A stretch of DNA of 64,000 nucleotides, taken from the NCBI GenBank assembly GCA_039090855.1, contig CM077013.1, positions 134,375,240 to 134,439,239 on the forward strand. The letters are read 5' to 3'. A model generated the notes under the pieces. It worked only from the letters and a program-made list of their open reading frames with translations, did no database searches and was not told where the DNA came from. This DNA is from Macrothele yani (Eukaryota; Arthropoda; Arachnida; Araneae; Macrothelidae). Shown here piece by piece: positions 30,476 to 40,739 of the stretch. Position 1 is the first letter of the stretch, and each line of letters starts with the position of its first letter. The position numbers and the translations under genes were made by a program.

Positions 30476-31660
30476 TGTCTTGTAAAATTCAAAATGATAG
30501 CTCGACTCCTTTCTGGTGTTCTTTTTTCTTTTTTTTTTTTTTTTTTTATGAGCATGAGTGCATTTAACACACGAATCGAAATTTCTAGAGTCCTATATAT
30601 TTACAGAGAGGAGATCTTTTAAACCGAGCCTCAAAAACACAGAATAATCGAAATTCCAATTCTATCGAAATCACTGCGGCAAACAAACAAGCTGAGAAGC
30701 ATGCAAGTTCAAAATGATCATCCTGATGCGTCTGATGGAAATAAGATGGAATCATTTTCGAACGGAATTAGTTACACAGGTTCGATTAAGTAGAAATTTA
30801 GAAAAAGAAATGTGCGTTTGACAAAGCTCAGAAGAACGTAAACAATTTCCAGAAAGTAAAGCCCAGAATGTGAACTGAGGGGAAAGAGTTTACGACAGAA
30901 CCTGTCGGGCGATCACCTCTTCTTCAGTTATTTTGCGCTCGCAGCGATGTTTCTGACGTACTGTTTATGAAAATGACAGCAAAATTTATTTATTCACAGC
31001 TGGCTGGCTCCGGTGCCGGGAACGTAGTTTTGCGTGATGGCTTTCAAGCAGTTTAAAAAAATTCCATTTCCACTACGCATTAGATAATTCTTTTACCGTT
31101 GTTTTCTTATTGTATCTTCTCTCGGGAAAAGGGAACGAAAACACGTTTTTGTCATATTATTAATCTGCAAAGTTGAAGAGATTCAAGAGTCACTGCAAAT
31201 TCTTTTTTTATTTTAAATAAATTGATAAAAAAGGGGGTAGTAAATGCAGGTAGTCTTTCTTTTGAGATGAAGCGTTCGGTAATACAGTAAACACAAACGC
31301 ATTATTTTTCAGAGAAGTACTTTTGTTCTGCAGTTCAATAGTTTCAAACGTATCGACCATTGGTCAGATTTTCTCCAATTAAGCATGTAAGAATTCTCCA
31401 TAAAGAAAAAAATAACAACATTTCGATCATCTGGGATATCTTCTATCCACTGCTAAAAATATTTACAATACTAGGAGAGGGAAAAGATCGAGAGTACCCT
31501 GGTACTATTACTGGACAATTTATGCTATGCCTCTTTCGCATGCCAAGATCTTTGTGGGTGTGAAATAAAACCAGTGAGTTATTCGAGAGTATATATTTAT
31601 TTATTTACAACACATTACATATATTCGTGGCACTCACACGACCACACACAGCCACAGTCC
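30476..31660. other. Unassigned AT-rich stretch
   Basis: It contains a long T run (30520-30547) and no recognisable protein, TIR or RNA. A short plus-strand frame at 31360-31563 has no known motif. Confidence 0.3.
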
Positions 31661-31919
31661 GGTACTTACAGTAGTGGACAAAATTGTGGAAACCTTTTGG
31701 AAATAGTATATTTTTAAGGTTTGATGGCTCATAACACCACTTTTGTTTGAGTAATACCATAAAATTATATATCAATGGAAAGATAATTTCATCAAGAATG
31801 TAATGCAATAACTTTTATGAAGGATTTTGTATTAGAACACCAATTATAAAGAAGAAAAGTGAAACACATAGAAAAAATGAGATATACAAAAATTCTCACC
31901 ATGTCAGTTAATACTTAGT

Positions 31920-32930
31920 TGGGTAACCTTTAGCGTTAATTACTGCTTTACAACGCCTTCCCATGGAGTGAACCAAGTTATTTAGTTTTGCAGCTGTTAT
32001 AATGTGAAACCAAGATTGAATTATTGCTTCTATTAATTGGATTTTACTGCTGGGTTGCTTCTGACTAACAAGTTTCTTTAGTCAGCTCCATAGATTTTCG
32101 ATGGGGTTAAGGTCTGGGCTATTCCCATGCCATTCCAGTAGTGGAATATGATTATCGTGAAACCACTTTTTGCCCTCAGCAGCATCATGACATGAAGCTC
32201 AAACTTGTTGAAATATAAATGCTTCTTTATCTTGGAAAAGATCACGTGCGGAAGGCTTCAGTTTGGACTCAAATATTTCATTATCGTATTTTTGAACATT
32301 TATATTCCCATTAATCACGGAAATTCTGCCACCTTTTGACGCCATACAACCCCAGATCATAACACTAACTGGGTGTTTCACGGCACATGTAATGTAATCA
32401 GGATGCAAATCTTCTCCGATTCTTCTTCGTACGTATTTTATGAAATCACTACCAAACAGGGAGATTTTGGTCTCATTCCAAATAACACTGTACCATTGTT
32501 CCGCTGTCCAGTTAACATGGGTTTTAGGCCAGTTTAATCTTTTCAGCCTTTGTTTGAGAGATAGATTTTTTTTTTTTCGTGGAATTCTAGCTTTTAGACC
32601 AAATTCCTGCGGTCTGGGCCGAACAGTCCTTGCACTCCACTTCACATTGCATTGCGCCATTTCATCTTGTATACAACCAGATGATTTTCTTCTGTCACCT
32701 AGGCACAGTCTCTTAATTCTTCTATCATCACTTGATGTTATGCACCTTTTCCTGCCTTTTACCAGTCTGGTCTTGTAGTGACTGAGTCTCTTTATACCTC
32801 TTCAAAAATTTAGGAATGCCACCTTTGGCTAAGTGTCAGTTTCTTCATAACTGAAGCCTTGTTCTCTTAATAGTACTATTTTACATAGCTTTCTGGATGA
32901 CCAGTTAACTCTTTGTGCCATTTCTTTAAT
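31920..32930 (-). pseudogene. Tc1-like transposase (copy 3)
   Basis: Near 32900 the minus strand reads RKLCKIVLLREQGFSYEE (first helix-turn-helix). The open frame 32660-32199 carries KWSARTVRPRPQEFGLKARIPR, LKRLNWPKTHVNWTAEQW, then VIWNETKISLFGSD. Here the first catalytic residue, Asp in the usual S-D-E-T/S, is Asn, so the enzyme would be inactive even if read through. VSVMIWGCM and FIFQQV-stop follow; the second Asp is lost at this stop. Downstream GNSPDLNPIENLW keeps the third acidic residue, and KAVINAKGYPTKY-stop is the usual C-terminus. Confidence 0.87.
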
Positions 32931-32963
32931 TTTATTACGTTTCACAAGCTCACTAAATGAAAG

Positions 32964-32964
<1 letters not shown>

Positions 32965-33033
<69 letters not shown>
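32965..33033. repeat. (AC)n microsatellite
   Basis: About 34 uninterrupted CA dinucleotides, followed by ATACATAC. It lies inside the Tc1-like element 31669-33452. Confidence 0.98.
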
Positions 33034-33037
<4 letters not shown>

Positions 33038-33454
33038 TACAAAAAAAAAGCCCAACTTGATAGCAATCACACAACACACTGGCAAATGTCCTCCTCTCAG
33101 CTCCAATACATTACATCAATAGCTGAATACTACTGTAACCTGAATGACTCATTGCGAAAAAGAGATGACACCTGATTGGTTCTCTAAACACTCATGCTCA
33201 TTGGCTACATTCAAAGAAAGGAGAGCTATTTCATATCAACCTAAGCAAGTTGTGCTTTCTTTTTCTGGTTATTTGGTTCTCACAGAATACAGATAATTGA
33301 ACAAACTTTGTTGCATTGCATTCTTGATGAACTTATATTTCCATTGATGTATAACTTTATAGTATTACCGCAAAATAAAAGTTTTGTTATGAGCCATCAA
33401 ACCTCAAAAATACACTTTTTCCAAAAGGTTTCCACAAATTTGGCCACTACTCTA

Positions 33455-34449
33455 AGTGGGATTAAATCATAACAACAAACAATAAGGTTTGCACATTCCT
33501 AACATTGAGCGGTACTCATGTACGTGGATTAATGAATGTTACTGTCGTAAAACCAATTAAAGAAGATATGTGAGTTATAAAAGTAAATATTTACTAAAGA
33601 ACTACGTCGGCGGCAATAGTAAGTAATTTCACAGGTTACTGTTTCGAAAACATTTATTTTATTATTACTAGTATACAGGGTGTCCATAGTCTTTCCTGCT
33701 GTTTTTCAGAGGAGTGGAGATATTAAATTCCCAAAGATTGGATGCGTAATTAAAAAGATAACATCACCCCAATTACTCGGCACGCAGTAGAAAAATGTTT
33801 TTGGCTAGCCTTCATTCATGGCAGAAGAATGTAAGCTTAACAATAAAAATAGAACAGAGTACTTCATGCTAGCAATAATAAATTCGTATACGGACTTGAG
33901 TTGTATGCAATAAAATGTTATTTAATAATAACACAAATGATGACAGGAAGATGTCCACTAGATGCAATGCTTCGATACGTAGATTATTACGGTAACAAAG
34001 GATGTTTCGTACAGACGCCAACTGACGCCACGTTTTTTTTTTTTTTTTTTTTTGAAAGATGACTTCAGTCGCGCACACACAATCACTTTGCTGGTGGACA
34101 AAAATGCGTTAATAACATCATGAAGCGTACCTGAGTTCACAGGTTAGGAACATCCCGCGTAATACAGTTTTGCTTCCTTTATAAAAAGAGCAGTTCTATT
34201 TAGTAGAACACACACGCCGAACTTCCTGAACATACAACAGCGCACAAGCAAAAACTACGGCAGACAGCACACAGAAGAGGGTTCTCCTCTCAACCTCGCT
34301 TACGTCACAGAACAAGAGAGAGAGAGAGAGCCCGCACGTTGCGTTTCAAGGTACGTGTAGCTGCTCCGGTATGTGGCAGTTCATTCGCCGCGCCGTAAAA
34401 ATCCCGTCTGAAGATCTGCGTTTCTTATCCTTTTATCGCTGAGAGGCAG
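33455..34449. other. Mostly unassigned; isolated mariner-superfamily terminus at 33676
   Basis: CAGGGTGTCCATAGTCTTTCC at 33676, preceded by TA, resembles the right terminus of the DUF4817-type transposon ending at 36801 (reverse complement CAGGGTTTCCATAAAGTC). Between it and 34450 nothing is recognised apart from T runs and a (AG)n tract at 34314-34330. This ~750 bp may be an insertion separating the outer from the inner part of the left terminus. Confidence 0.4.
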
Positions 34450-34491
34450 TTTTGTAATGTGGGAAATTCCAACATTTCCCACATTACAAAA
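34450..34491. repeat. 17-bp inverted repeat made of two transposon subterminal sequences
   Basis: TTTTGTAATGTGGGAAA (34450-34466) and its exact complement (34475-34491) flank an 8-bp loop TTCCAACA. The same word occurs at 36768-36784, inside the right terminus of the transposon. The site therefore looks like two transposon ends abutting head to head. Confidence 0.9.
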
Positions 34492-34627
34492 TTTAATATA
34501 AAAAAATCTATGTAAGTTAAAATAAAATGGCTGGAAACATAATTTAGCAGCACTCATTTTTTTTTAATTTCTTTTTCTGTTCTTTAGGTGAGAGCTACTG
34601 CTGAATAAGAGGAGCATTTATTCGATA

Positions 34628-35630
34628 ATGGCTCCCATACAAGTAAAAGCGGTGTGCGTGTTGTGGTTCCATGAGACCAAATCGAAACTGACTGTCCAGC
34701 GTCATTTCAGAAAAGAGTACAGACGATCACCACCGGACAAAAAAAGCATAAAAGCTTGGTACGAAAAGTTTAAAGCAACGGATAGTGTTGGCGATCTCTC
34801 CCGAGCAGGCCGACCACCAGTTACACGAGATACAGCTGCAACTGTTCAGGAGATATTTCTGCGAAGTCCCAGGAAATCCATTCGTCGTGCTTCACTGGAA
34901 ACTGGGATTCCCCGTGCCACGGTTCACAAAATTTTACACAAACGTTTTCATCTGTATGCTTATAAGGTACAGATCATTCAAACTCTTCAGCCTGTTGCCC
35001 GCCCTCGCCGTGCTGCATTTGCAACAGAGATGTTGCAGCGTATAACTTATGATAGTGATTATCTGCGCCGTGTCTGTTTCTCAGATGACGCCACATTCCA
35101 CGATTCAGGCACAATGTGCGAATCTGGGGATCACAAAATCCCCATTATGTCGTCGAACAACAGATGACTATCCCGAAAGTGAACGTATGGTGCGGCCTGA
35201 TTATTGAACAGAATCATCAGACCCTTGTTTTTTACAGAGCCCACGCTAACATGTAAAGTGTGCCTAGACATGCTGGAACTTTTCGTAGCACCTCAGTTGC
35301 ACGCACTTCAACCTTCGGTTATTTTCCAACAAGATGGCGTCCCACCACATTGGTCAATAATGATTCGTGAGTTCCTGAATGCGACATTTCTGGACAGATG
35401 GATTGGCCGCGACGGTCCCATGACATGGCCACCTCGATCGCGACTTTTTCCTGTGGGGTTATGTGAAAGACTAAATTTACTCTAGCAGTGTTCCGGGTAT
35501 CGAGACGTTGAAGAGCAGAATAACGGACGTCATTGGTTCTGTCTCTCCTGAGGTGTTAAACAAAACATGGCGTGAAATCGAATATCGCTTAGATGTCCTC
35601 CGGGCCGCAAATGGCGTCCATATGGAGGTT
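34628..35630 (+). pseudogene. Mariner-superfamily (DUF4817-type) transposase
   Basis: The start MAPIQVKAVCVLWFHETKS is the usual N-terminus of this group. A helix-turn-helix follows (SPPDKKSIKAWYEKF, GRPPVTRDT, SIRRASLETGIPRATVHKIL). The frame runs 179 codons to VCFSDDATFHDSG (first catalytic Asp) and stops after SSNNR. In another frame (35204-35485) VIFQQDGVPPHW gives the second Asp, followed by DRWIGRDGPMTWPPRS. The third Asp motif (usually DLxPxDFFLWG) is frameshifted to LFPVGL. At least two frameshifts make it a pseudogene. It is relatively young, as the N-terminal third is intact. Confidence 0.85.
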
Positions 35631-35737
35631 TAATGACAACGGAAAACAAACTTTACTTGTGCACTGTAAGGTGACGGAGTCGGGCCCCCACTAATTCGTT
35701 TTCATGTAGTAATGTTTTCTGTAATTATTTCTCATTT

Positions 35738-35967
35738 TTTTTTTTTTTTTTTTTTTTTTAATTGGAGGTTTAACGACCACCGTGAGCAACTCAATGGGCT
35801 ATAAGCAGTCGCCCGTCCCTAATTTGGGGTCACTGGTTCCAGGGAAGGGAGAGAACCAGTGCCGTAAGACACACACAACATCCATGCCTCACCGGGATTC
35901 GAACCCGGACCCCGTTCGGACGAATGATCAGAGGCCATCGCTTAGACCACTGCGCCACCGGGGCGGC
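35738..35967 (-). mobile_element. tRNA-derived SINE copy 1, perfect TSD
   Basis: On the minus strand the element starts GCCGCCCCGGTGGCGCAGTG (A box TGGCGCAGTGG) and has B box GGTTCGAATCCCGG. A body with CCTTCCCTGGAACCAGTGAC and TTGCTCACGGTGGTCGTTAA follows, and it ends in a poly-A (T run at 35738-35759). It is flanked by ATTTCTCATTT at 35727-35737 and 35968-35978. This is the longest intact copy and defines the family in this window. Confidence 0.93.
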
Positions 35968-36009
35968 ATTTCTCATTTCAAAAGCAATGTAATGTAAATT
36001 CAAACGCAC

Positions 36010-36706
36010 GTGTTGGCACGTGGCACCATTTCCTTTGTAAGCTGGATTATGTAACCGAACGAAGCATGTGACTAGCGGCATCCGTTGACTTCGACCTGGT
36101 CGACGGAGGTCTGATGTATAGGTCAAAGGTCAGCACTTCCGTAGAACGGCTAACTCCACACCAAAAGGATTTCCACAGGCGAAAAGGGGGGCGGGGGGGA
36201 TTAAGGATATAAAAGGAAGCGACACGTTCTCCAGAGAGGCTTTTCGCTTTTAACCTTCCACGGAGTTGGACGTCGTGTTTTACGAAGAGAGTGTCGGTTA
36301 GACCTCTCGCGGTTTCACGTTTTCACTGAGGAAATAGTCAAGGTTTTTCGGCGATAAGAGATCGGCCGAGTTGTAGACGGAACGACTCAAATTAACATGG
36401 CGGAGGATCTTCCGGGTTATCGGTGAGATAGGGAAGTGTTCGCTAGTTGGAAACCTGTTGGCACGTGGAGATAGCCAATCGAACGGAACTTATTCTTTCG
36501 TATATTAAATTTTGTTTCGTCTAACCAAGGACTTGCTATTAGAGTTACTCATTATCGTAGATCTTAAGAATTGCTGACTATAAGTTCCAGTATTTCAACG
36601 ATCGAGTTCAACTCGACGGCACTCAAAAGAACCTACGTCAGGCCCGTTTGAGGGAGTCTGATTCAGTAAGGCTTAGTGGCAGAACGAACTCAGCGGGACC
36701 TGACAT
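36010..36706. mobile_element. Probable solo LTR
   Basis: A ~700-bp block begins TGTTGGCACGTGGCACC and ends GGGACCTGACA, the TG...CA form of LTRs. It contains a promoter-like GGATATAAAAGGAAG at 36204. GCAC lies directly outside each end (36006-36009 and 36707-36710) if one extra base is allowed at each side, which would be a 4-bp TSD. It interrupts the 3' region of the transposon. Strand is probably plus, from the TATA motif. No internal retroelement genes are present. Confidence 0.5.
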
Positions 36707-36801
36707 GCACCATCATTGTCGTGCAGTCCCTTTCTTGTACCTGTAATACATTTTTTTAATATTAATTTTTGTAATGTGGGAAAGACTTTATGGAAACCCT
36801 G

Positions 36802-37183
36802 TATATTATTCAGATTTTGACGAAGGAAAGAAACGCCCCTGACACCGATGAAATGTGATCTAGCTACAAAAATCTATCTGCGCATGTTTAAGGTAAAATC
36901 CGACCTCAAGATAGAAAGAAAAACTCAATCGCCGGTGTGTTAGAGAGGGAAATTAAAAACTTTTGGTCAAGGATATCTACAGGGTACACTCCATCGTGTT
37001 ATTCAACATTTTAAAGCTCTCGTCAACAGCAAGTAACCCCCACTCCCCCACCGGAGGGATCCATAGGAAGCCAGATTTCGCAAACCTAAGATACTTTTGG
37101 ATTCAGCACCTCAAATACCCCTAACACAAATATAAAGAGTGGAAGAAATATTCTTCTCATAATACGTGGCAAATACGTCATGA
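36802..37183. other. Unassigned stretch
   Basis: No recognisable protein, repeat or RNA between the transposon end and the truncated LINE. Confidence 0.3.
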
Positions 37184-37912
37184 TAATTGAGTATGATCCA
37201 GGAACTTGCTGACAAGAGTAAAGAAGTGGGATTAAAAATGAACTTTCAGAGGACAAAAGTGATGTACAATGCTTTTACAAGGAATGAAGATTTATCGATT
37301 GATGGGGAAAAGCTGGAGACAACCAATACCTACATTTATCTTGGACAGCAGATATCAAGTGAAGGTCACATTGATGAAGAAACTAATAAGCGTATAAAAC
37401 TTGCCTGGAGAGCTTTTGGAAGAAACAGTATAATTTTCAAGGGCAACATGCCATTATGTCTTAAAAGAAAAGTGTTTGATCAATGCATCCTTCCAGTGCT
37501 TACGTATGGTGCAGAGACGTGGACCTTAACTAAAACAGATAAACAAAGACTGCAGACAACTCAAAGAAGCATGGAGAGGTGCATGCTTGGTGAAACCAGG
37601 AGAGATAAGAAGAGGAACTCGTGGATCAGAAAAATGACAAGAGTGGAAGACATCATGATCAGAGTAAAAGCTCTGAAATGGCAATGGGCTGGACATATTG
37701 CCAGAAGAACAGACCATCGATGGACAGCTGAAATTTTAGACTGGATTCCAAGGAACAGGAAAATACCCAGAAGAAGACCACATGTGAGATGGGTGGATGA
37801 AATTCGAAAGCATGCGGGAGTAACATGGAGGAGACTGGCACAAGGCAGACCGTTGTGGAAGAAACTTGGGGAGACCTTCGTCCAGCAGTGGATTGATAAT
37901 GAATGATGATGA
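37184..37912 (+). mobile_element. RTE/BovB-type LINE, copy D (5'-truncated)
   Basis: The copy begins abruptly within the RT gene at GTATGATCCAGGAACTTGC (matching 12293 in copy C) and continues to the 3' end, where TGATAATGAATGATGATG is a short version of the trinucleotide tail. 5' truncation is usual for LINEs. Clean TSDs are not obvious. Confidence 0.92.
37187..37906 (+). pseudogene. LINE copy D reverse transcriptase C-terminal half
   Basis: A 239-residue open frame starts just after RT motif C: IQELADKSKEVGLKMNFQRTK (motif D), then the thumb, TYGAETWTLTKTD, WQWAGHIARRTDHRW and LGETFVQQWIDNE. Copies B and C have the same segment with a few percent amino-acid difference. The catalytic palm is absent because of 5' truncation, so there is no activity. 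The open frame shows little decay since insertion. Confidence 0.9.
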
Positions 37913-37989
37913 ATTAATACAGCAATCAGACATCTCTGAATTGACTGTAATTACTGTCTCACACGTGAATTTAATCACATCAGAAAACT

Positions 37990-38185
37990 TGAAAATTTCA
38001 TCGCCGTGGAGCGGGAATCGGACCGGCATCTCCCAATTACCGTTCGATCATGCTATCCGTTGCACCACCCACGACAGCGAATTCGCAAGTATCTGTGTCC
38101 ACCACCCATGACGGCGAATTCGCAAGTATCAGCACACACAGATACTTGCGAAATTGTCGTCGTGGGTGGCGCAACGGATTTTTTT
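37990..38185. repeat. Two tRNA-like heads facing each other (45-bp inverted repeat)
   Basis: ATCCGTTGCACCACCCACGA ... AGTATCTGTGT (38058-38101) is the complement of ACACAGATACTTGCGAA ... GGTGGCGCAACGGAT (38135-38180). On the minus strand the left part reads GGTGGTGCAACGGATAGC (A-box-like), and CCGGTCCGATTCCC (B-box-like) follows, so the heads look like a tRNA-derived SINE family different from the GCCCCGGTGGCGC family. Confidence 0.7.
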
Positions 38186-38723
38186 AAACTGTCATTGCCA
38201 CCTCCCACTACCGGCTTGTTGCATGGTTAAACCAGTCCTGCTACCCCTTGATGCAGTAGTACGAGAGCAGCCAACAAGTGCAGCTGTTTGCGAAATACTT
38301 AGCGCCGGCCCGCAACCTTCTGGTCACTGTTAAATCAGCTTAAGTAGCCACGTTTCCCCATTACTGGGAAACGTTTACTGATTACGTACAAAGGATAGGT
38401 GTGCAAAATTTATGGTGACCGCACGTGACGTTCATATCACGTGCTACTTCGTTCTCGCTTCGAATATGTAAAATGGGAATGTTCCAAATGCAAAGCTAAC
38501 TCAGTGCATATCTATCGGTAATCTCTCACGATCTTACACAAATATTTCTCTATTATCTACGTGATTTTTATTTACATTTGATTGACCCACTGCCAGTACT
38601 GCGTATTAATATAAGAAAATCCGTGAAAGTGACAAGTCATGCAGAAGGGAAATTCTGAGTAACAAAATGTACATAACAGAAACTCTAAAGGAAGATTGAA
38701 TTAGAGATATACGTAGATCATTC
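38186..38723. other. Unassigned stretch
   Basis: Nothing recognisable: no long ORF, TIR or tandem repeat. Confidence 0.3.
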
Positions 38724-39747
38724 AGAAAGTAACACCAATTTGAGCATAGAGGGCGCGCGAGACTGCGGACGCCGCGCGGTCATGGTCGCCCACCCTCAGA
38801 CGTTGGTGGCAACTTTTGCGTTAATGCAGTGATTGGAACCTTTGCTGTGCTAGTTTGAAATGGAGAAGCAAATTGAAAATTCCGAGGTGTGCGAGGTGCG
38901 TTCTGTGATTCGCCTTCTGAATGCTGAAAAATTTCACCCGAAAGGCATTTATTGTCAGATTACGACGTTTATAGACGAATCATCGGTACGACTGACTGAC
39001 TCTAGGCAATTTCATATAGGACTTCTGTCCACAGGGGAAGGTTTATGCCTAAACCACCTACAGCGGGTCTGCCTTTTGGGCAGGGCACAGAAACGGAAGG
39101 AATGAGAGCAAGTCTTTGACAGAACAGTTTGTAAGCGAGAGAGAGAGCACAGTAGATGGCGCCACCGTACAAGTACGATTTTGCTCATCGAGGGGTCAGA
39201 GATATTAGGGGGCTTAGGAATAGACGCCTTTACTCGTAACCGGGGGTCCTTACCCGGGGGCAGTCATTTAACGTACTCGTCTGATGCACGGCGGATATTC
39301 AGTGATGTTAGCAAATCACACCACCTCTGGAAGATAAGCACAGACTTGAACCTGGTGACCCTCCATCAGTAGTCTGCTTCGCTAACCACTAAGCCATCCG
39401 CGGCTCAAGCACCGGTAGGCGGTGGGTTCGGATGTTTTATGCGGGGACAGCAAATGTGTCTGACAACCAGCGCTTCGGCCATCCACCGCTCGTTACAGCA
39501 GACCTGAAAGGAACGTCTCGAAGATGTCATCAGACATGAGCGTCGCATCAAACTCGATAAATTGCATGCCCGTTTTCCGGAAGTTTCTCGCGCACTGCTC
39601 CATGAAATCCTTGGCTACCGGAAAATTTCCGCGAGGTGGGTTGAACACCACAAAAAGAACCGTATGGGTTTCAGAAAAGACTAAGTGTCGGTATGCCATG
39701 TCGGCGTATAGCAGCCCATTTCGAGCACTAGGCAAGAGACACAAATA
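38724..39747 (+). pseudogene. mariner (SETMAR-type) transposase, N-terminal part, interrupted
   Basis: The left end reads TTCAGAAAGTAACACC. The ATG at 38860 starts MEKQIENSEVCEVRSVIRLLN and then FHPKGIYCQIT, the first helix-turn-helix of SETMAR-like mariners. After an unexplained ~180-bp interruption and a SINE (39166-39404), the gene resumes at about 39418 with RRWVRMFYAGTANVSDNQRF, GHPPLVTADL, RRIKLDKLHARFPEVSRALLHEI and LGYRKISARW (second helix-turn-helix and linker). It stops where a second mariner begins at 39748. No catalytic domain is seen beyond it. Confidence 0.78.
39166..39404 (-). mobile_element. tRNA-derived SINE of a second family
   Basis: On the minus strand it starts GCCGCGGATGGCTTAGTGG (A box TGGCTTAGTGGTTAG). 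The B box is GGTTCAAGTCTG about 55 bp later, followed by a GC-rich body with CCCCCGGGTAAGGACCCCCG. It interrupts a mariner gene. I could not identify exact TSDs. Confidence 0.6.
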
Positions 39748-40739
39748 TTAGGTGTGAAACTTAATTATCGGCCTCTAACCGCAAGCGATCATAGAACGTC
39801 GGCAAATACAAATAGCTGTGTGCGATAATGGCTGATTGCAGCGCCAACTAACAGCTTTCCAGACCACCGTAACCGCTCACGGCTAAAGTGACAGAAGGGA
39901 CGAAAGTTGACGGTGAATGCAATGTAGTTCGAGAAGCAACATTTGAGGCACTGCTTCCTGTTCGCGTTTCAGCCGAAAAAAGTGCCGCAAATGATCTGTG
40001 CTGCTTTGGGTGAGGCTGCTGTGTCCTACAGTACGTGTAAGAAGTGGTTCCAGCGGTTTAAGCAGGGAAATTTCGATCTCCGTGATGCAGAACGTCCGGG
40101 ACAGCCACAGAAAGTTGACGATGAGGAACTGGAACAACTGTTGGACGCGGATCCCTGTCGCACGCAGTAAGAGCTCGCCCAGGAACTCGGAGTAACACGG
40201 CAAGCCATTGCAAAGCGCCTGCACAAGCTGAGGGCCCGTTTTGTGCCCCGCCAACTCACAGCTGCGATCAATTCTAGGCGCTACGATGTTGCTGTGTCCT
40301 TGCTCTCCGGATTCAAGAAGAAGGATTTCCTCCACAAAATTTTGACCTGTGATGAGAAGTGGATCTTCTACAATAATCCTAAGCGGCGCAAATCGTGGGT
40401 TTATCCAGGTCAGCTTACCACCAGTACCGCCAAATCGAATATCCGTGCTTCAGACTTCGCCCCATCGGATTATCACCTCTTTTGCTCCCTGCAACATCAC
40501 CTGAGTGATACGCACTTCACTTCTGTCGAGGAGGTCCACACAAGTATTGATGACTTCATCAACTCGAAACAGCCTTTTTTTTTTTTTTTTCCTCAGTGGC
40601 ATTCCGCAGCTCCCTGACCGATGGCTCAGATGTATCCAACACGACGGGGATCATTTTCCTGATTAGGTACGAATTCGATTTGCTATAATTTGCTGTCAAC
40701 GTGTCGAGTCTGTGGCCGAGAATTAAGTTGCACACCTAA
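39748..40739 (+). mobile_element. mariner with internal deletion (copy 2)
   Basis: Inverted ends TTAGGTGTGAAACTTAATTA (39748, after TA) and the complement of TTAGGTGTGCAACTTAATT at 40720-40739 agree at most positions. At 0.99 kb it is shorter than a full mariner (about 1.3 kb) because the middle of the transposase is deleted. It is inserted in the older mariner at 38724. Confidence 0.9.
39920..40618 (+). pseudogene. mariner transposase with central deletion
   Basis: Frame 1 (39943-40170) has MRHCFLFAFQPKKVPQMICAA, TCKKWFQRFKQGNFDLRDAER and a stop after DADPCRTQ. ELAQELGVTRQAIAKRLHKLR follows without a frame change. Frame 2 (40243-40617) has LTCDEKWIFYNNPKRRKSW (first catalytic Asp), then TAKSNI. 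It then jumps directly to APSDYHLFCSL (third Asp), so the second Asp block (HDNARPH) is deleted. A T run at 40577 and frame loss disturb the C-terminus. It is inactive by deletion. Confidence 0.88.

Larger units (their letters stand above)
31669..33452 (-). mobile_element. Tc1-like transposon 3 (long-TIR type)
   Basis: Inverted ends CAGTAGTGGACAAAATTGTG (31669) and the complement ending GGCCACTACTC (33452) are each bordered by TA. The inverted similarity extends about 80-100 bp inward, including GGTTTGATGGCTCATAACA / TGTTATGAGCCATCAAACC. The transposase is on the minus strand. An (AC)n microsatellite (32965-33033) lies in its 5' region. Confidence 0.92.
33676..36801 (+). mobile_element. Mariner-superfamily (DUF4817-type) transposon with SINE and LTR insertions
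   Basis: The right end reads GTAATGTGGGAAAGACTTTA then TGGAAACCCTG, with TA after 36801. The left terminus exists in two pieces: an outer part at 33676 and an inner part at 34475 (TTTCCCACATTACAAAATTT). The transposase (34628-35630) lies between them. The 3' region holds a SINE (35738-35967) and a probable solo LTR (36010-36706). Removing these gives a compact element of about 1.4-1.5 kb from 34475. Confidence 0.7.

Noticed and set aside
32829..33077. Cys/Val repeat protein on the minus strand
   Set aside because: It is the translation of the (AC)n microsatellite fused to the Tc1 N-terminus.
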